Shown here piece after piece: positions 49,435 to 58,774 of a stretch of DNA of 64,000 bases. How positions within the stretch are numbered: position 1 is the stretch's first letter; every line of letters starts with the position of its first letter. The notes beneath the pieces were generated by a model that was not told the DNA's origin, made no database searches, and worked only from the letters and a program-made list of their open reading frames with translations. Origin of the DNA: Streptomyces griseus subsp. griseus (GTDB lineage Bacteria > Actinomycetota > Actinomycetes > Streptomycetales > Streptomycetaceae); contig NZ_JOJE01000039.1 of assembly GCF_000720255.1 (NCBI RefSeq), positions 62,001 through 126,000 of the forward strand, in the 5' to 3' direction. Both the position numbers and the translations under genes were made by a program.

Positions 49435-49938
49435 ATGCGCATCCGCCCCGCGGCCCCGGTCGAACTCGCCGCTCTCCAGGACATCGAGCGCGCCGCCGGT
49501 GCACCCTTCCGTGCGGTCGGCATGGTGGAGATCGCCGAGGACGAGCCGCTCGCGTCAGCCGTGCTGGAGCGCTACCGCCGGGCGGGGCACGCCTGGGTCG
49601 CCGTCGACGGAGCGGACCGGCCCGTCGCTTATCTGATCGGGGAGCCGGTGGACGGGGCGTTCCACGTTGAGCAGGTCTCGGTGCACCCTCGTGCCGCCCG
49701 CCGGGGTGTGGGCCGGGCCCTCCTCGACCACGCGGCGGTCCGTGGCCGGGCCGAGGGCCTGGCCGGGCTGACCCTGACCACGTTCACAGAAGTCCCGTGG
49801 AACGCCCCGTACTACACCCGCCTCGGCTTCCGCACGCTCCCGGAAGCCGAGCTCACCCCGGGCCTTCGCGCGATCCGCGCCGCGGAGGCGGAGCACGGTC
49901 TCGACCGGTGGCCGCGGGTGTGCATGGGCAGGGACTGA
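49435..49938 (+). CDS. GNAT acetyltransferase
   Basis: This 167-residue GNAT protein has the acetyl-CoA motif VSVHPRAARRGVGRALLDHA near residue 82 and the C-terminal NAPYYTRLGFRTLPEAEL. Its substrate is unknown. It lies 49 bp after the zinc-ribbon gene and converges on the acyl-CoA synthetase operon. Confidence 0.85.
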   Translation: MRIRPAAPVELAALQDIERAAGAPFRAVGMVEIAEDEPLASAVLERYRRAGHAWVAVDGADRPVAYLIGEPVDGAFHVEQVSVHPRAARRGVGRALLDHAAVRGRAEGLAGLTLTTFTEVPWNAPYYTRLGFRTLPEAELTPGLRAIRAAEAEHGLDRWPRVCMGRD

Positions 49939-49956
49939 CCTGCCGGGCGCAGGGCC

Positions 49957-51573
49957 TCAGTCCCTGTACGTCTCCCGCAGCTCCACCTTCCGTACCTTGC
50001 CCGACACCGTCATCGGGAAGGAGTCCAGGATCGCCAGTCTGCTGGGGATCTTGTAGTGCGCCAACCGCCCCTCGCAGTACGCGCGCACCTCCTCCAGGGC
50101 CGGCGGGTCGGCCGGGTCGCGCGGGATGACGCAGGCGAGGACCTCCTCGCCGTACCTCTCGTGCGGAACGCCGATGACCTGGACGTCCTGGATCTTGGGG
50201 TGGCCGTAGAGGAACTCCTCGATCTCGCGGGGGTAGATGTTCTCGCCGCCCCGGATGATCATGTCCTTGATGCGGCCGACGATCTCGACATATCCGTCCT
50301 CCCGCATGACCGCGAGGTCGCCCGTGTGCATCCAGCGCCCCGCGTCGACGGCTTCGGCGGTCTTCTCCGGCTCGTTCCAGTAGCCGAGCATCACGCTGTA
50401 GCCACGGGTGCACAACTCGCCCGCCTTGCCGCGGAGTTGTGTCACGCCGGTCGCCGGGTCGACGACCTTGACCTCGATGTGCGGCAGGACCCGGCCGACC
50501 GTACCCGTGCGGTGCTCCAGGTCGTCGTCACGGCGGGTCTGGGTGGAGACCGGCGAGGTCTCGGTCATGCCGTAACAGATGGACACCTCGGCCATGTTCA
50601 TCTCGGCGACCACCCGTTTCATCACCTCCACCGGGCAGGGCGAACCCGCCATGATGCCGGTGCGCAGGGAGGAGAGGTCGTACGTCGCGAAGTCGGGGAG
50701 GTTGAGTTCCGCGATGAACATGGTCGGGACGCCGTAGAGGGAGGTGCACCGCTCCCGCTGGACCGCCTCCAGGGTGGCCCTCGGTTCGAAGGAGGGGGCC
50801 GGGATCACCATGCAGGCGCCGTGGGAGGTGGCCGCCAGATTGCCCATCACCATGCCGAAGCAGTGGTAGAAGGGCACCGGGACGCAGATCCGGTCCTGCT
50901 CGGTGTAGGCGATCATCTCGCCCACGAAGTAACCGTTGTTGAGGATGGCGTGGTGGGAGAGGGTCGCCCCCTTGGGGAAGCCCGTGGTGCCCGAGGTGTA
51001 CTGGATGTTGATCGGGTCGTCGCAGGACAAGGGCTCGAACGGCACCGGTGTCCCCCGCGCGATCAGCGCTTCCCAGCTCGGGTCCCCGATGTACACGGTC
51101 TCCCGCAACTGCGGGCATCTGCCCCGCACTTGCTCGACCATCGCCCGGTAGTCGCTGGTCTTGTGACTGAGGGAGGCGAAGAGCAGGGAGACGCCGGCCT
51201 GGTTGAGGACGTACTCCACCTCGTGCGTGCGGTAGGCCGGATTGATGTTCACCATGATCGCGCCGATGCGGGCGGTGGCGTACTGGACCAGGACCCACTC
51301 GGGACAGTTGATCGCCCAGATGCCCACCCGGTCGCCCTTGGCGATTCCGCTCGCGAGCAGGGCGTACGCCAACGCGTCCACGTCAGCGGCGAATCGGGCG
51401 TAGGTCCAGCGCCGTCCGGAGGGCACGTCGACCAGTGCCTCCCGGTCGGGCCAGGCGGCGACGGCCCGGTCCAGGTTCGCCCCGATCGTGTCGCCGAGCA
51501 GGACGGTCCCGCTCGTGCCGTGCGTGTACGACAGTTCACCCACCGACCGCTCACCCACCGACAGCTCACTCAC
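49957..51573 (-). CDS. Acyl-CoA synthetase, AMP-binding (FadD-like)
   Basis: This 538-residue ligase activates a fatty or other carboxylic acid to acyl-CoA via an acyl-AMP. Core motifs are intact: IQYTSGTTGFPKGATLSHH (P-loop), CYGMTETSPVSTQT, WMHTGDLAVMREDGYVEIVGR, IIRGGENIYPREIEEFL and the catalytic Lys in MTVSGKVRKVELRE. The short N-terminus has a repeat (SELSVGERSVGELS). The GTG at 51573 overlaps the stop of the upstream synthetase as GTGA, so the two are coupled. Confidence 0.92.
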   Translation of the reverse strand: MSELSVGERSVGELSYTHGTSGTVLLGDTIGANLDRAVAAWPDREALVDVPSGRRWTYARFAADVDALAYALLASGIAKGDRVGIWAINCPEWVLVQYATARIGAIMVNINPAYRTHEVEYVLNQAGVSLLFASLSHKTSDYRAMVEQVRGRCPQLRETVYIGDPSWEALIARGTPVPFEPLSCDDPINIQYTSGTTGFPKGATLSHHAILNNGYFVGEMIAYTEQDRICVPVPFYHCFGMVMGNLAATSHGACMVIPAPSFEPRATLEAVQRERCTSLYGVPTMFIAELNLPDFATYDLSSLRTGIMAGSPCPVEVMKRVVAEMNMAEVSICYGMTETSPVSTQTRRDDDLEHRTGTVGRVLPHIEVKVVDPATGVTQLRGKAGELCTRGYSVMLGYWNEPEKTAEAVDAGRWMHTGDLAVMREDGYVEIVGRIKDMIIRGGENIYPREIEEFLYGHPKIQDVQVIGVPHERYGEEVLACVIPRDPADPPALEEVRAYCEGRLAHYKIPSRLAILDSFPMTVSGKVRKVELRETYRD

Positions 51574-53240
51574 CGGAAGTCCTCCTCGCGGTACTCGTCC
51601 GCCGAGCCCGCGGCCGTGGCCTCGCGCAGCTCGATCCGGCGGATCTTGCCGGAGACGGTCTTGGGCAGCGGCGCGAACTCCAGGCGGCGGATGCGCTTGT
51701 AGGGGGCCAGCGCCTCGCGGGAGTGGTCGAAGAGCACCTTCGCGGTGTCCGGTCCCGGCTCCCAGCCGGCGGCGAGGACGACGTACGCCTTGGGAACGGC
51801 CAGGCGCAGCTCGTCCGGGGCGGGCACGACGGCCGCCTCGGCCACCGCCTCGTGCTCCAGCAGCGCGCTCTCCAGCTCGAAGGGGCTGATCTTGTAGTCG
51901 GAGGCCTTGAACACGTCGTCCGCCCTGCCGACGTAGACGACGTACCCGTCCTTGTCGCGGGTGCCGATGTCGCCGGTGCGGTAGTAGCCGCCCGCCATCG
52001 CCTCCGCCGTACGGTCCGCGTCGCCGTGGTAGCCGGTCATCAGGCCGACCGGCCGCGCCGACAGGTCGAGCGCGATCTCGCCCTCGACGGCGCCGGGTGC
52101 GCCGGAGACCGGGTCGAGGAGCTCGATGCGGTATCCGGGGCTCGGGCGGCCCATGGAGCCGGTCTTCAGCGGCTGGCCGGGGCTGTTGGCGATCTGCACG
52201 GCCGTCTCGGTCTGTCCGAAGCCGTCCCGGACGGTCACGCCCCAGGCTCGCCGGACCTGCTCGATGACCTCGGGGTTGAGCGGCTCGCCGGCGGCCACGA
52301 CCTCGCGGGGCCGGGTGCGCAGCTGGGTCAGGTCGGCCTGGATGAGCATGCGCCAGACGGTCGGCGGGGCGCAGAAGGTGGTGACGCCCGCCCGGTCCAT
52401 CTCGGCCATCAGCCGGGCCGGGTCGAAGCGCGTGTAGTTGTGGATGAAGACGGTCGCCTCCGCGTTCCACGGCGCGAAGAGATTGGACCAGGCGTGCTTG
52501 GCCCAGCCGGGTGAGGAGATGTTGAGGTGCACGTCGCCGGGCTTGAGGCCGATCCAGTACATGGTCGACAGGTGCCCGACGGGGTACGAGGTGTGGGTGT
52601 GCTCGACGAGCTTGGGCCGGGCGGTGGTGCCCGAGGTGAAGTAGAGCATCAGCGGGTCGTCGGCCAGGGTGGGGCCGTCGGGCAGGAAGTCCGGGGAGGC
52701 GGCGTAGGCGTCCTCGTAGGGCTGCCAGCCCTCGGGGACTCCGCCGACGGCGGTGCGCGTGTAGTCGCCGGGCACGTCGTCGAACTTCGCCGCGTCCTCC
52801 GCGCGCACGATCACGTGCCGCACCCGGCCGCGGTCCACGCGGTCGCGCAGGTCGGCGGGGCCGAGGAGCGGGGTGGCGGGGATGACGACCGCGCGCAGCT
52901 TCATCGCGGCCAGCGCGGTCTCCCACAGCTCGGCCTGGTTGCCGAGCATGACGAGGACGCGGTCCTCGACGCCGACGCCCCGCTCCCGCAGCAGGTTGGC
53001 GACCCGGTTGGACCGCTCGGCCAGCTCGGCGAAGGAGAGCCGGGTCTCGGAGCCGTCCTCCTCGACGATGTGCAGGGCGGTGCGGTCGTTGCCGTCCGCG
53101 ATCACGTCGAACCAGTCCAGCGCCCAGTTGAAGTGTTCGGGGCGCGGCCAGGCGAAGCCCTCGTAGGCCGTGGCGTAGTCCTCGCGGTGGGCCAGCAGAA
53201 AGTCCCGAGCCTCGCGGAACTGTTCCGTCGCCGTCGTCAT
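51570..53240 (-). CDS. Acyl-CoA synthetase, AMP-binding (acetoacetyl/medium-chain type)
   Basis: This 556-residue ligase resembles medium-chain and acetyl-CoA synthetase-like proteins. It has FNWALDWFDVIADGNDRTAL near the start, the P-loop LYFTSGTTARPKLVEHTH, DGFGQTETAVQIAN, YYRTGDIGTRDKDGYVVYVGR, and the catalytic Lys in LPKTVSGKIRRIELRE. The Gly-Lys of the usual PKG motif is PKL here, a common variant. AGGAGGACGG precedes the ATG at 53240. It heads the two-ligase operon divergent from the GAF-LuxR regulator. Confidence 0.9.
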   Translation of the reverse strand: MTTATEQFREARDFLLAHREDYATAYEGFAWPRPEHFNWALDWFDVIADGNDRTALHIVEEDGSETRLSFAELAERSNRVANLLRERGVGVEDRVLVMLGNQAELWETALAAMKLRAVVIPATPLLGPADLRDRVDRGRVRHVIVRAEDAAKFDDVPGDYTRTAVGGVPEGWQPYEDAYAASPDFLPDGPTLADDPLMLYFTSGTTARPKLVEHTHTSYPVGHLSTMYWIGLKPGDVHLNISSPGWAKHAWSNLFAPWNAEATVFIHNYTRFDPARLMAEMDRAGVTTFCAPPTVWRMLIQADLTQLRTRPREVVAAGEPLNPEVIEQVRRAWGVTVRDGFGQTETAVQIANSPGQPLKTGSMGRPSPGYRIELLDPVSGAPGAVEGEIALDLSARPVGLMTGYHGDADRTAEAMAGGYYRTGDIGTRDKDGYVVYVGRADDVFKASDYKISPFELESALLEHEAVAEAAVVPAPDELRLAVPKAYVVLAAGWEPGPDTAKVLFDHSREALAPYKRIRRLEFAPLPKTVSGKIRRIELREATAAGSADEYREEDFR

Positions 53241-53381
53241 CCGTCCTCCTGATTCATCCGGTCGTTCGCCGCCGGGGCGCCGTGTGCACACCGGCAAGCC
53301 CCTTCGGCTCACTCCCGCGCCGTGCCGGACCATTGCCGGACGGTGCTCTGCCATCGTGTAATCCGTGATGCAGGTCTCACT

Positions 53382-53397
53382 ACCCCCGAACGGGGGT
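53382..53397. promoter_or_regulatory. C5/G5 palindrome, RamA-type site candidate
   Basis: ACCCCCGAACGGGGGT (53382-53397) has 7-bp arms. RamA, a GAF-LuxR regulator of acetate genes in Corynebacterium, binds G-stretch or C-stretch motifs (A/C/TG4-6 or C4-5). The site lies 38 bp before a GAF-LuxR gene and in front of two acyl-CoA synthetases, a matching context. Confidence 0.45.
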
Positions 53398-53434
53398 GTG
53401 GGCCACGAGTCGGCCGTGATGAAGGGGCGATCAG

Positions 53435-54271
53435 GTGACAACGGACCCGGCCGGGGCGCCGGAGATACGGGGAGCGCTGGCGCGGCTGCGCCGCACGACC
53501 GGTCTCCCGGTGGCCTTCGGCGGCCTGGTGGGCACGGGGCGGCAGCAGATGCGCATCAGCGAACTGAGCGGCAACAGCACGCTCGCGCTCAGCGCCCTCA
53601 CGGTGACCTCGGGAAACGGCCTCGGCGGCAAGGCGGTGGCGCTGGCCCGTCCGTGCGCCGTGACCGACTATTCGCTCTCCCGGCAGATCAGTCACGAGTA
53701 CGACGCCGCCGTGGCCGCCGAGGGCCTGCGCTCGGTGCTGGCGGTGCCGGTCGTGGTACGGCGCCGGGTGCGCGGGGTGCTGTACGGCGCCCTGCGCACG
53801 GCCCAGCCGCTGGGCGACCGCACGCTGTCGGCGGCCGTGGCGGCGGCGCGGGACGTGGAGCAGGCGCTGGTGGTGCGGGAGGAGGCGGGTTCGCTGCTGA
53901 CGGCGGCGCGGACGCGGCCCGCTCAGCGGGACTCCGGCCCGGGCGCCGGCTGGGAGCAGGTGCGGGAGGCCCACGCGGCCCTGCGGGCGCTGGCCCCGCG
54001 CATCGCCGACCCGGCGCTGCGGGCCGAGCTGCTCGCCGCGTGCGGGCTGCTGGCGGGGGACCCGGCGACGGCCGGAATCAGCCTCACGCCGCGTGAGGTG
54101 GACGTGCTGGCGTGTGTGGCGGAGGGGACGACGAACGCGGTGGCCGCGCAGCGGCTGGGGCTGCGGCCGGAGACGGTGAAGGGGTATCTGAGATCTGCGA
54201 TGCGGAAGTTGGGGGCGCACACGCGTGGGGAGGCGGTCGCCGCCGCGCGCCGGGCGGGGGTGCTGCCGTAG
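53435..54271 (+). CDS. GAF-LuxR (RamA-like) transcriptional regulator
   Basis: This 278-residue protein has an N-terminal GAF-like domain (residues 15-150: LPVAFGGLVGTGRQQMRISEL, later VLAVPVVVRRRVRGVLYGAL) and a C-terminal LuxR HTH (SLTPREVDVLACVAEGTTNAVA, then PETVKGYLRSAMRKLG). The architecture is that of RamA-type regulators of acetate and acyl-CoA metabolism. It is divergent from two acyl-CoA synthetases across a 194-bp spacer and likely activates them. The GTG at 53435 has GAAGGGGCG upstream. Confidence 0.87.
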   Translation: MTTDPAGAPEIRGALARLRRTTGLPVAFGGLVGTGRQQMRISELSGNSTLALSALTVTSGNGLGGKAVALARPCAVTDYSLSRQISHEYDAAVAAEGLRSVLAVPVVVRRRVRGVLYGALRTAQPLGDRTLSAAVAAARDVEQALVVREEAGSLLTAARTRPAQRDSGPGAGWEQVREAHAALRALAPRIADPALRAELLAACGLLAGDPATAGISLTPREVDVLACVAEGTTNAVAAQRLGLRPETVKGYLRSAMRKLGAHTRGEAVAAARRAGVLP

Positions 54272-54365
54272 CGCCGGGCGGGGTGGGGTCGCGTACCGCG
54301 CGGGGAGGCGCGGCATACGCTCCGGCGGCCCCACCGGACGACGACTTCTCATTCATTCAGGCGCG

Positions 54366-54446
54366 CTTTGAATTTCCGTATGCCACGGCGTGTTATTTCC
54401 CTCACCACGCCGTACGTCCGAATTTCAAAGGGTGATTGCCTAATAT
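54366..54446 (+). promoter_or_regulatory. Long imperfect inverted repeat and -10 element upstream of the LAL regulator
   Basis: ACGGCGTG (54385-54392) and CACGCCGT (54406-54413) pair perfectly. Outer arms CTTTGAATTTCCG (from 54366) and CGAATTTCAAAG (ending 54430) pair with a few mismatches, giving a 65-bp inverted repeat. TAATAT (54441-54446) is a good -10. The structure is AT-rich compared with its surroundings. Confidence 0.4.
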
Positions 54447-54476
54447 TGGCCAGGACACGACACACGGAGGGGAGCG

Positions 54477-57290
54477 GTGACCGTGCGACGGGAGTTCCAG
54501 GAGCCTGCGAGAAGCCGCCCCGACCTGGTCATCGGCAGGGACGAGCTGACGACGGCGGCGCGTGAGCAGCTCGCGCGCGGCGGCAGTGTGCTGCTCCACG
54601 GGCCCGCCGGAATAGGAAAGTCGACCGTCCTGCGGGCATTGGCCGCGGAATACGCCGATACGGCACGGATTGTGTTGCGCTGCTCGGCGACCGAGTCCGA
54701 ATCCCATCTCCCCTTCCTGGCCCTGGCCGACCTCCTCGGTCTCGTCGTCGGCGAGGTCTCCGACCAACTGCCCGTCGCCCAGCGCACCGCCCTGGAGTCG
54801 GCGCTCACCGGACGCGGCGAGTCCACCCTCCAGAGCGACGGTCTCGCGCTGCGGCTGGCCGTACTGTCGGCGCTGCGCGCCCTCGCCGCGCAGCGCCCCG
54901 TCCTGATCGTCGCCGACGACCTCCAGTGGCTGGATTCAGCCAGCGCCGAACTCCTCGGCTTCGCCGCCCGCCGCCTCGGCGACACCCCGGTGCAGATGCT
55001 GTGCGCGGTACGGACCGAGGGGCAGGAGTACGACCGGCATCTACGCGCGTCCCCGCCGGACACCCTCGCCGTACGGCTCAACCCGCTCTCCCGCGCCCAT
55101 GTCTCCGCGCTGCTCGACCACCGCGGCTACACCGACCTGCCGCGCTCCACCGTCCGCGACATCCACCGCACCAGCGGCGGCAACCCGCTGTTCGCCCTGG
55201 AACTGGGCCGCGCCCTCGCCGAGAACCCGACCCCGCCGCGCCCCGGTGAGCCGCTGCCGGTGCCCACCTCGCTGCGCGCCCTGGTCCTCAGCCGCCTGGA
55301 CATGCTGTCGGACGAGGCCCGCCGCACCCTCCTGGTGGCCAGCGCGGGCGCCCGCCCGACGCTCGCGCTGCTGCACGAGGCGGGGCTGGAGAACGCCGAG
55401 GCGGACACCGCGCAGGCCGCGGCGCTCGGACTGCTGACGACCGAGCCGGAGGGCCCGGCCGTACGGTTCGCGCACCCACTGATCTCCGCCGCGCTGTACG
55501 CGGAGGCCACCGCGCAGGAGCGGCGCGCCGCGCACGCCGCGCTGTCCACGGCCGCCTCCGACCCGATCGAGCGGGCCCGGCACCTCGCCCTGACGACCAC
55601 CGGCACCGACCCGGAGGTCGCCGCCCGGCTCGCCGAGGCCGCCGCGCTCGCCCGGGACCGCGGCGCCCCCTCGGTCGCCGCCTCGCTCGGGCTGCTCGCG
55701 GCCCGGCACACCCCGGCCGACGGCGAACCCGGCCCGGACGAACGCCGGTTGCAGGCGGCGGAGGACGCGATCATCGCCGGCGAGGTGGACCTCGCCCGGG
55801 ACATCGCGCGCGAGGTGCTGACCCGGGCCACGGTGCCCGCCGAGCGGGTGCGGGCCTGGGAGGTGGTGATCGAGGCGGCCGGCCAGGCCATGGGCGACGT
55901 CGACGCCGTCTTCCCACAGGTGCTGGCCGACGCGGGCGACGACCCGAGGCTGCTCGCCCTGGTCCACTACCGGCTGGCCTGGCGGGGCCTGGTCGTGGTC
56001 GGCGAATTCGCCGAGGCCCGCCGGCAGGCCGCGCACGCGGCGGAGCTGGCCGCGCGGGGCGAGGACCGCCGCACCGAGCTGATGGCCCTGTCGCTCCAGG
56101 CCTCCACCGAGACCCTCATGGGGCACCCGGACGCGCCCGCCACCATCAAGCGGGCGCTGCGCGAACCCCAGGACCCGTATGTGGCGTGCCATCACAACGG
56201 CGTGGGGATGGCCCGGTTCCGCTGGCTGCTGATGAGCGACCAGCTGCCGGAGGCCCGCACGACCATCACCGCGCTGCTGCGCGAGGTGCAGCGGCGCGGC
56301 ATGGTCGAGAGCGAGGTGCACTTCCAGCGCTTCCTCGCCGAGACCGAGCTGCGTTCCGGGCACTGCGGCCGCGCCCTCGACCTGGCCCGCGAGTCCCTGC
56401 GGCTGGCCCGGGACTCCGGCATCGGCCTGGGCGCCTCGGCCATGCTCACCTCCCTGGCGGAGGCCTCCGGCGGTGACGTGGACCGGGCACTGGTGCTGGC
56501 CCGGGAGGCGGTCGGGCGGGCCGAGGAGGACGGCGACCAGATGTACCTCTCCCGGGCCCTGGCCGCCCTGGGGTACGCCCAGTTGGTGGCCGGGGACGCG
56601 GCGGGCGCGGTCGGGTCGCTGCGCCGGGTGCGCGAGCTGGAGCTGGGCCTCGGCATCACCGACCCCGCGCGCGGCCGCTGGCAGGGGGACCTCGCCGAGG
56701 CCCTGGTGCGCGTCGGGGAGCCGGGCGAGGCGCAGGACGTGATCGACGTGACCCGCGAACACGCGATGCGGCTCGGCCGGGAGAGCATCCTCGCCGTCAT
56801 GGACCGCGCGGAGGCGCTGGTGCGGGCGGCGCGCGGGGACCACGACGAGGCGCTCGCCCGACTGACCTCCGTGCAGGACCGGCTCGCCAAGCTGGGCTAT
56901 GGCCTGGAGGAGGCGCGGGCCGCGTTCGCGCTGGCCCTGCTGCGCACGCGGCGGCCGGGCCCGACGTCGTACGACGAGTCGGCGCGGCTGTTCCGGCGGT
57001 GCCGGGCGCTGCCCTGGCTGCGTCAGGTGGACGCGGCCACCGCCGCGGTCGAGACGCAGCCGACCGCCGTCCCCGAGCGGGACAGCGCGTCGGCGGCGCT
57101 GGAGGGACTGGCCTCGATGGAGCGTCAGGTCGCCGCGCTGGTCATGGAGGGCGCCACCAACCGGGAGATCGCCGCACGGCTGTTCATCAGCGTCAAGACG
57201 GTCGAGGCGACACTCACCCGGGTCTACCGCAAGCTGGGGATCCGTTCGCGGGTGGACATCGTCCGACTGGCTGCGGGGCGCCCACGGTGA
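54477..57290 (+). CDS. Large LuxR-family (LAL-type) AAA transcriptional regulator
   Basis: This 937-residue regulator has an N-terminal AAA ATPase domain with Walker A GPAGIGKST (near residue 43) and Walker B LIVADDLQWLD (near 142). A long TPR-like helical region spans about 350-850 (LVHYRLAWRGLVVVGEFAEARR and similar). A C-terminal LuxR HTH follows (MERQVAALVMEGATNREIAARLF, then VEATLTRVYRKLGI). LAL proteins are often pathway-specific activators, but no biosynthetic cluster is beside it. GGAGGGGAG precedes the GTG at 54477. Its 3' end overlaps a truncated gene on the other strand. Confidence 0.92.
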   Translation: MTVRREFQEPARSRPDLVIGRDELTTAAREQLARGGSVLLHGPAGIGKSTVLRALAAEYADTARIVLRCSATESESHLPFLALADLLGLVVGEVSDQLPVAQRTALESALTGRGESTLQSDGLALRLAVLSALRALAAQRPVLIVADDLQWLDSASAELLGFAARRLGDTPVQMLCAVRTEGQEYDRHLRASPPDTLAVRLNPLSRAHVSALLDHRGYTDLPRSTVRDIHRTSGGNPLFALELGRALAENPTPPRPGEPLPVPTSLRALVLSRLDMLSDEARRTLLVASAGARPTLALLHEAGLENAEADTAQAAALGLLTTEPEGPAVRFAHPLISAALYAEATAQERRAAHAALSTAASDPIERARHLALTTTGTDPEVAARLAEAAALARDRGAPSVAASLGLLAARHTPADGEPGPDERRLQAAEDAIIAGEVDLARDIAREVLTRATVPAERVRAWEVVIEAAGQAMGDVDAVFPQVLADAGDDPRLLALVHYRLAWRGLVVVGEFAEARRQAAHAAELAARGEDRRTELMALSLQASTETLMGHPDAPATIKRALREPQDPYVACHHNGVGMARFRWLLMSDQLPEARTTITALLREVQRRGMVESEVHFQRFLAETELRSGHCGRALDLARESLRLARDSGIGLGASAMLTSLAEASGGDVDRALVLAREAVGRAEEDGDQMYLSRALAALGYAQLVAGDAAGAVGSLRRVRELELGLGITDPARGRWQGDLAEALVRVGEPGEAQDVIDVTREHAMRLGRESILAVMDRAEALVRAARGDHDEALARLTSVQDRLAKLGYGLEEARAAFALALLRTRRPGPTSYDESARLFRRCRALPWLRQVDAATAAVETQPTAVPERDSASAALEGLASMERQVAALVMEGATNREIAARLFISVKTVEATLTRVYRKLGIRSRVDIVRLAAGRPR

Positions 57291-57678
57291 GCTGGGCGTC
57301 GTAGGTGTGCGCCGCGATCTCGTGGAGCCGGCGTCGCGCGGCGGCACCGCAGGTCTGCGGCGACTGCGACTTCCCCCACCACGTCCAGCAACCGCGGTCC
57401 GGGCCGGCCTCCCGCAGCGCATCCAGGAACTGCTGCGTCGACGCGGCCAGCCAGGCCAGCAGGGCCTCGAGCTCCCGCGGCGCGGCCGGGTCGCCCTGCG
57501 GTTCGGCCTTGGCCGTGGCGTCAGGCCCCGCGACGATGGTGGCGGCCCAGGCGTGGCGCCCCTCGCCCAGGTGCTGCACCGGGTCGAACAGCGTCCATTC
57601 GGGGCAGGTCGGCACCTGCACGTCGGGGCTGGTCGCGGCAGCGACCGCGGCGCGGAAGGCAGTCGACCGTTCGCAACG
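57275..57678 (-). pseudogene. Truncated maleylpyruvate isomerase-family (mycothiol-dependent) gene
   Basis: The minus strand reads AFRAAVAAATSPDVQVPTC, then PEWTLFDPVQHLGEGRHAW and, further on, CWTWWGKSQ and IAAHTYDAQLTVGAPQ. This is the N-terminal DinB-like domain of the MDMPI (mycothiol-dependent maleylpyruvate isomerase) family. It lacks the family's first 15-20 residues and has no clear start. The 3' half is missing: the frame runs into the LAL regulator's 3' end and stops at 57214. No ribosome site was found. Confidence 0.6.
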
Positions 57679-57690
57679 AGGGACAACCGA

Positions 57691-57872
57691 GGGTTTTCCC
57701 TGCCCGACTCCTTCCGTGGGTAGGGGGTTCCCTCATTGGGGTCGGGGTGCGCCAGGCCATAGCGTGAGGGACGTGCCGCTCGCCCGGGCACACGGGGGTC
57801 GGTCCCGCGGCCCCCGTGCAAACCCCCCACACCCGCGCGACCCCCCACCGGCAACCCCCGCTGAGGAGACTC
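57691..57872. other. Promoter-bearing spacer before the protease gene
   Basis: No gene is supported here. The stretch is C-rich (runs of CCCCCC at 57826 and 57842) and ends with the ribosome site TGAGGAGAC. No clear -35/-10 pair was identified. Confidence 0.4.
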
Positions 57873-58663
57873 ATGTTCGGGCTCACCCGTGTCAGACAGA
57901 CCGCCGCGGTCCTCGCGGCAACCGCGGCCGCGGCCGTCACCGCGCTCGCCGGCGCCCCCACCGCCGTCGCCGCGCCCCAGCCGATCGTGGGCGGCACGAC
58001 CACCACGACGACCGCGTACCCGTTCGTCATGCAGATCACGGACGCCTCGCAGAACCAGTTCTGCGGCGGCACCCTCGTCTCCCCCACGAAGGTCGTCACG
58101 GCCGCGCACTGCATGGTCGGCGAGTCCACCGGCAGCGTCCGAGTGGTCGGCGGGCGCACCTACCTCAACGGCACCAACGGCACGGTCAGCCGCGTCAGCA
58201 AGATCTGGTCCACCCGAGTTACACGGACGCCACCAACGGCGACGACGTGGCCGTCCTGACACTGTCGACGTCGATGCCGTACACCACGGCGAAGTACGTC
58301 TCCTCCTCAAACACGTCCGTGTACGCGGCCGGCACCACCGCCCGCATCCTCGGCTGGGGCACCACCTCGGAGAACGGCAGCTCCTCCAACCAGCTGCGGA
58401 CGGCGACCGTGCCGATCGTGTCCAACGCCGGCTGCGCCGGCTCGTACGGCTCCGACTTCGTCGCGAGCGACATGGTTTGCGCCGGATACACCTCCGGCGG
58501 CACAGACACCTGCCAGGGCGACAGCGGCGGTCCCCTGCTCATCGGGGGCGTCCTGGCAGGGATCACTTCTTGGGGCGAGGGCTGCGCGCAGGCCGGTTAC
58601 CCGGGCATCTACACCCGGCTGACCACCTTCTCCGGCCTGGTGACCGCACAGGTCACCTCGTGA
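57873..58663 (+). pseudogene. Secreted trypsin-like serine protease with a one-base frameshift
   Basis: The first frame (57873-58208) encodes a signal peptide (to about residue 33), then propeptide-like APQP and the mature N-terminus IVGG, and the catalytic His in VTAAHCM. After ISKIW-type sequence near 58206 it shifts. The second frame (58209-58663) carries HPSYTDATNGDDVAVLTL with the catalytic Asp and GDSGGPLLI with the catalytic Ser, ending at 58663. One G is missing in the GG at 58207-58208; restoring it gives an intact trypsin of about 263 residues. Either a recent loss or a sequencing error; all triad residues remain. Confidence 0.8.
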
Positions 58664-58703
58664 CCCGGAAGAATTCCTGAGCACCCCTCAGGTGAATACC
58701 AGG

Positions 58704-58740
58704 GGGCGCTGCGAGCCTCCACGAGCGGCCCGCAGCGCCC
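58704..58740. terminator. Hairpin between protease and AlkZ-like gene
   Basis: GGGCGCTGCG (58704-58713) pairs with CGCAGCGCCC (58731-58740) around a 17-base loop. A smaller CCTGAG/CTCAGG hairpin (58676-58692) precedes it. Both lie between convergent genes. Confidence 0.7.
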
Positions 58741-58774
58741 TCTATCCACGCGTCCACTTGGATCCCGGAGCCGT

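Noticed and set aside
55041..58310. 1089-residue minus-strand frame opposite the LAL regulator
   Set aside because: It is antisense to a regulator with Walker and HTH motifs and to the protease; no domain is visible.
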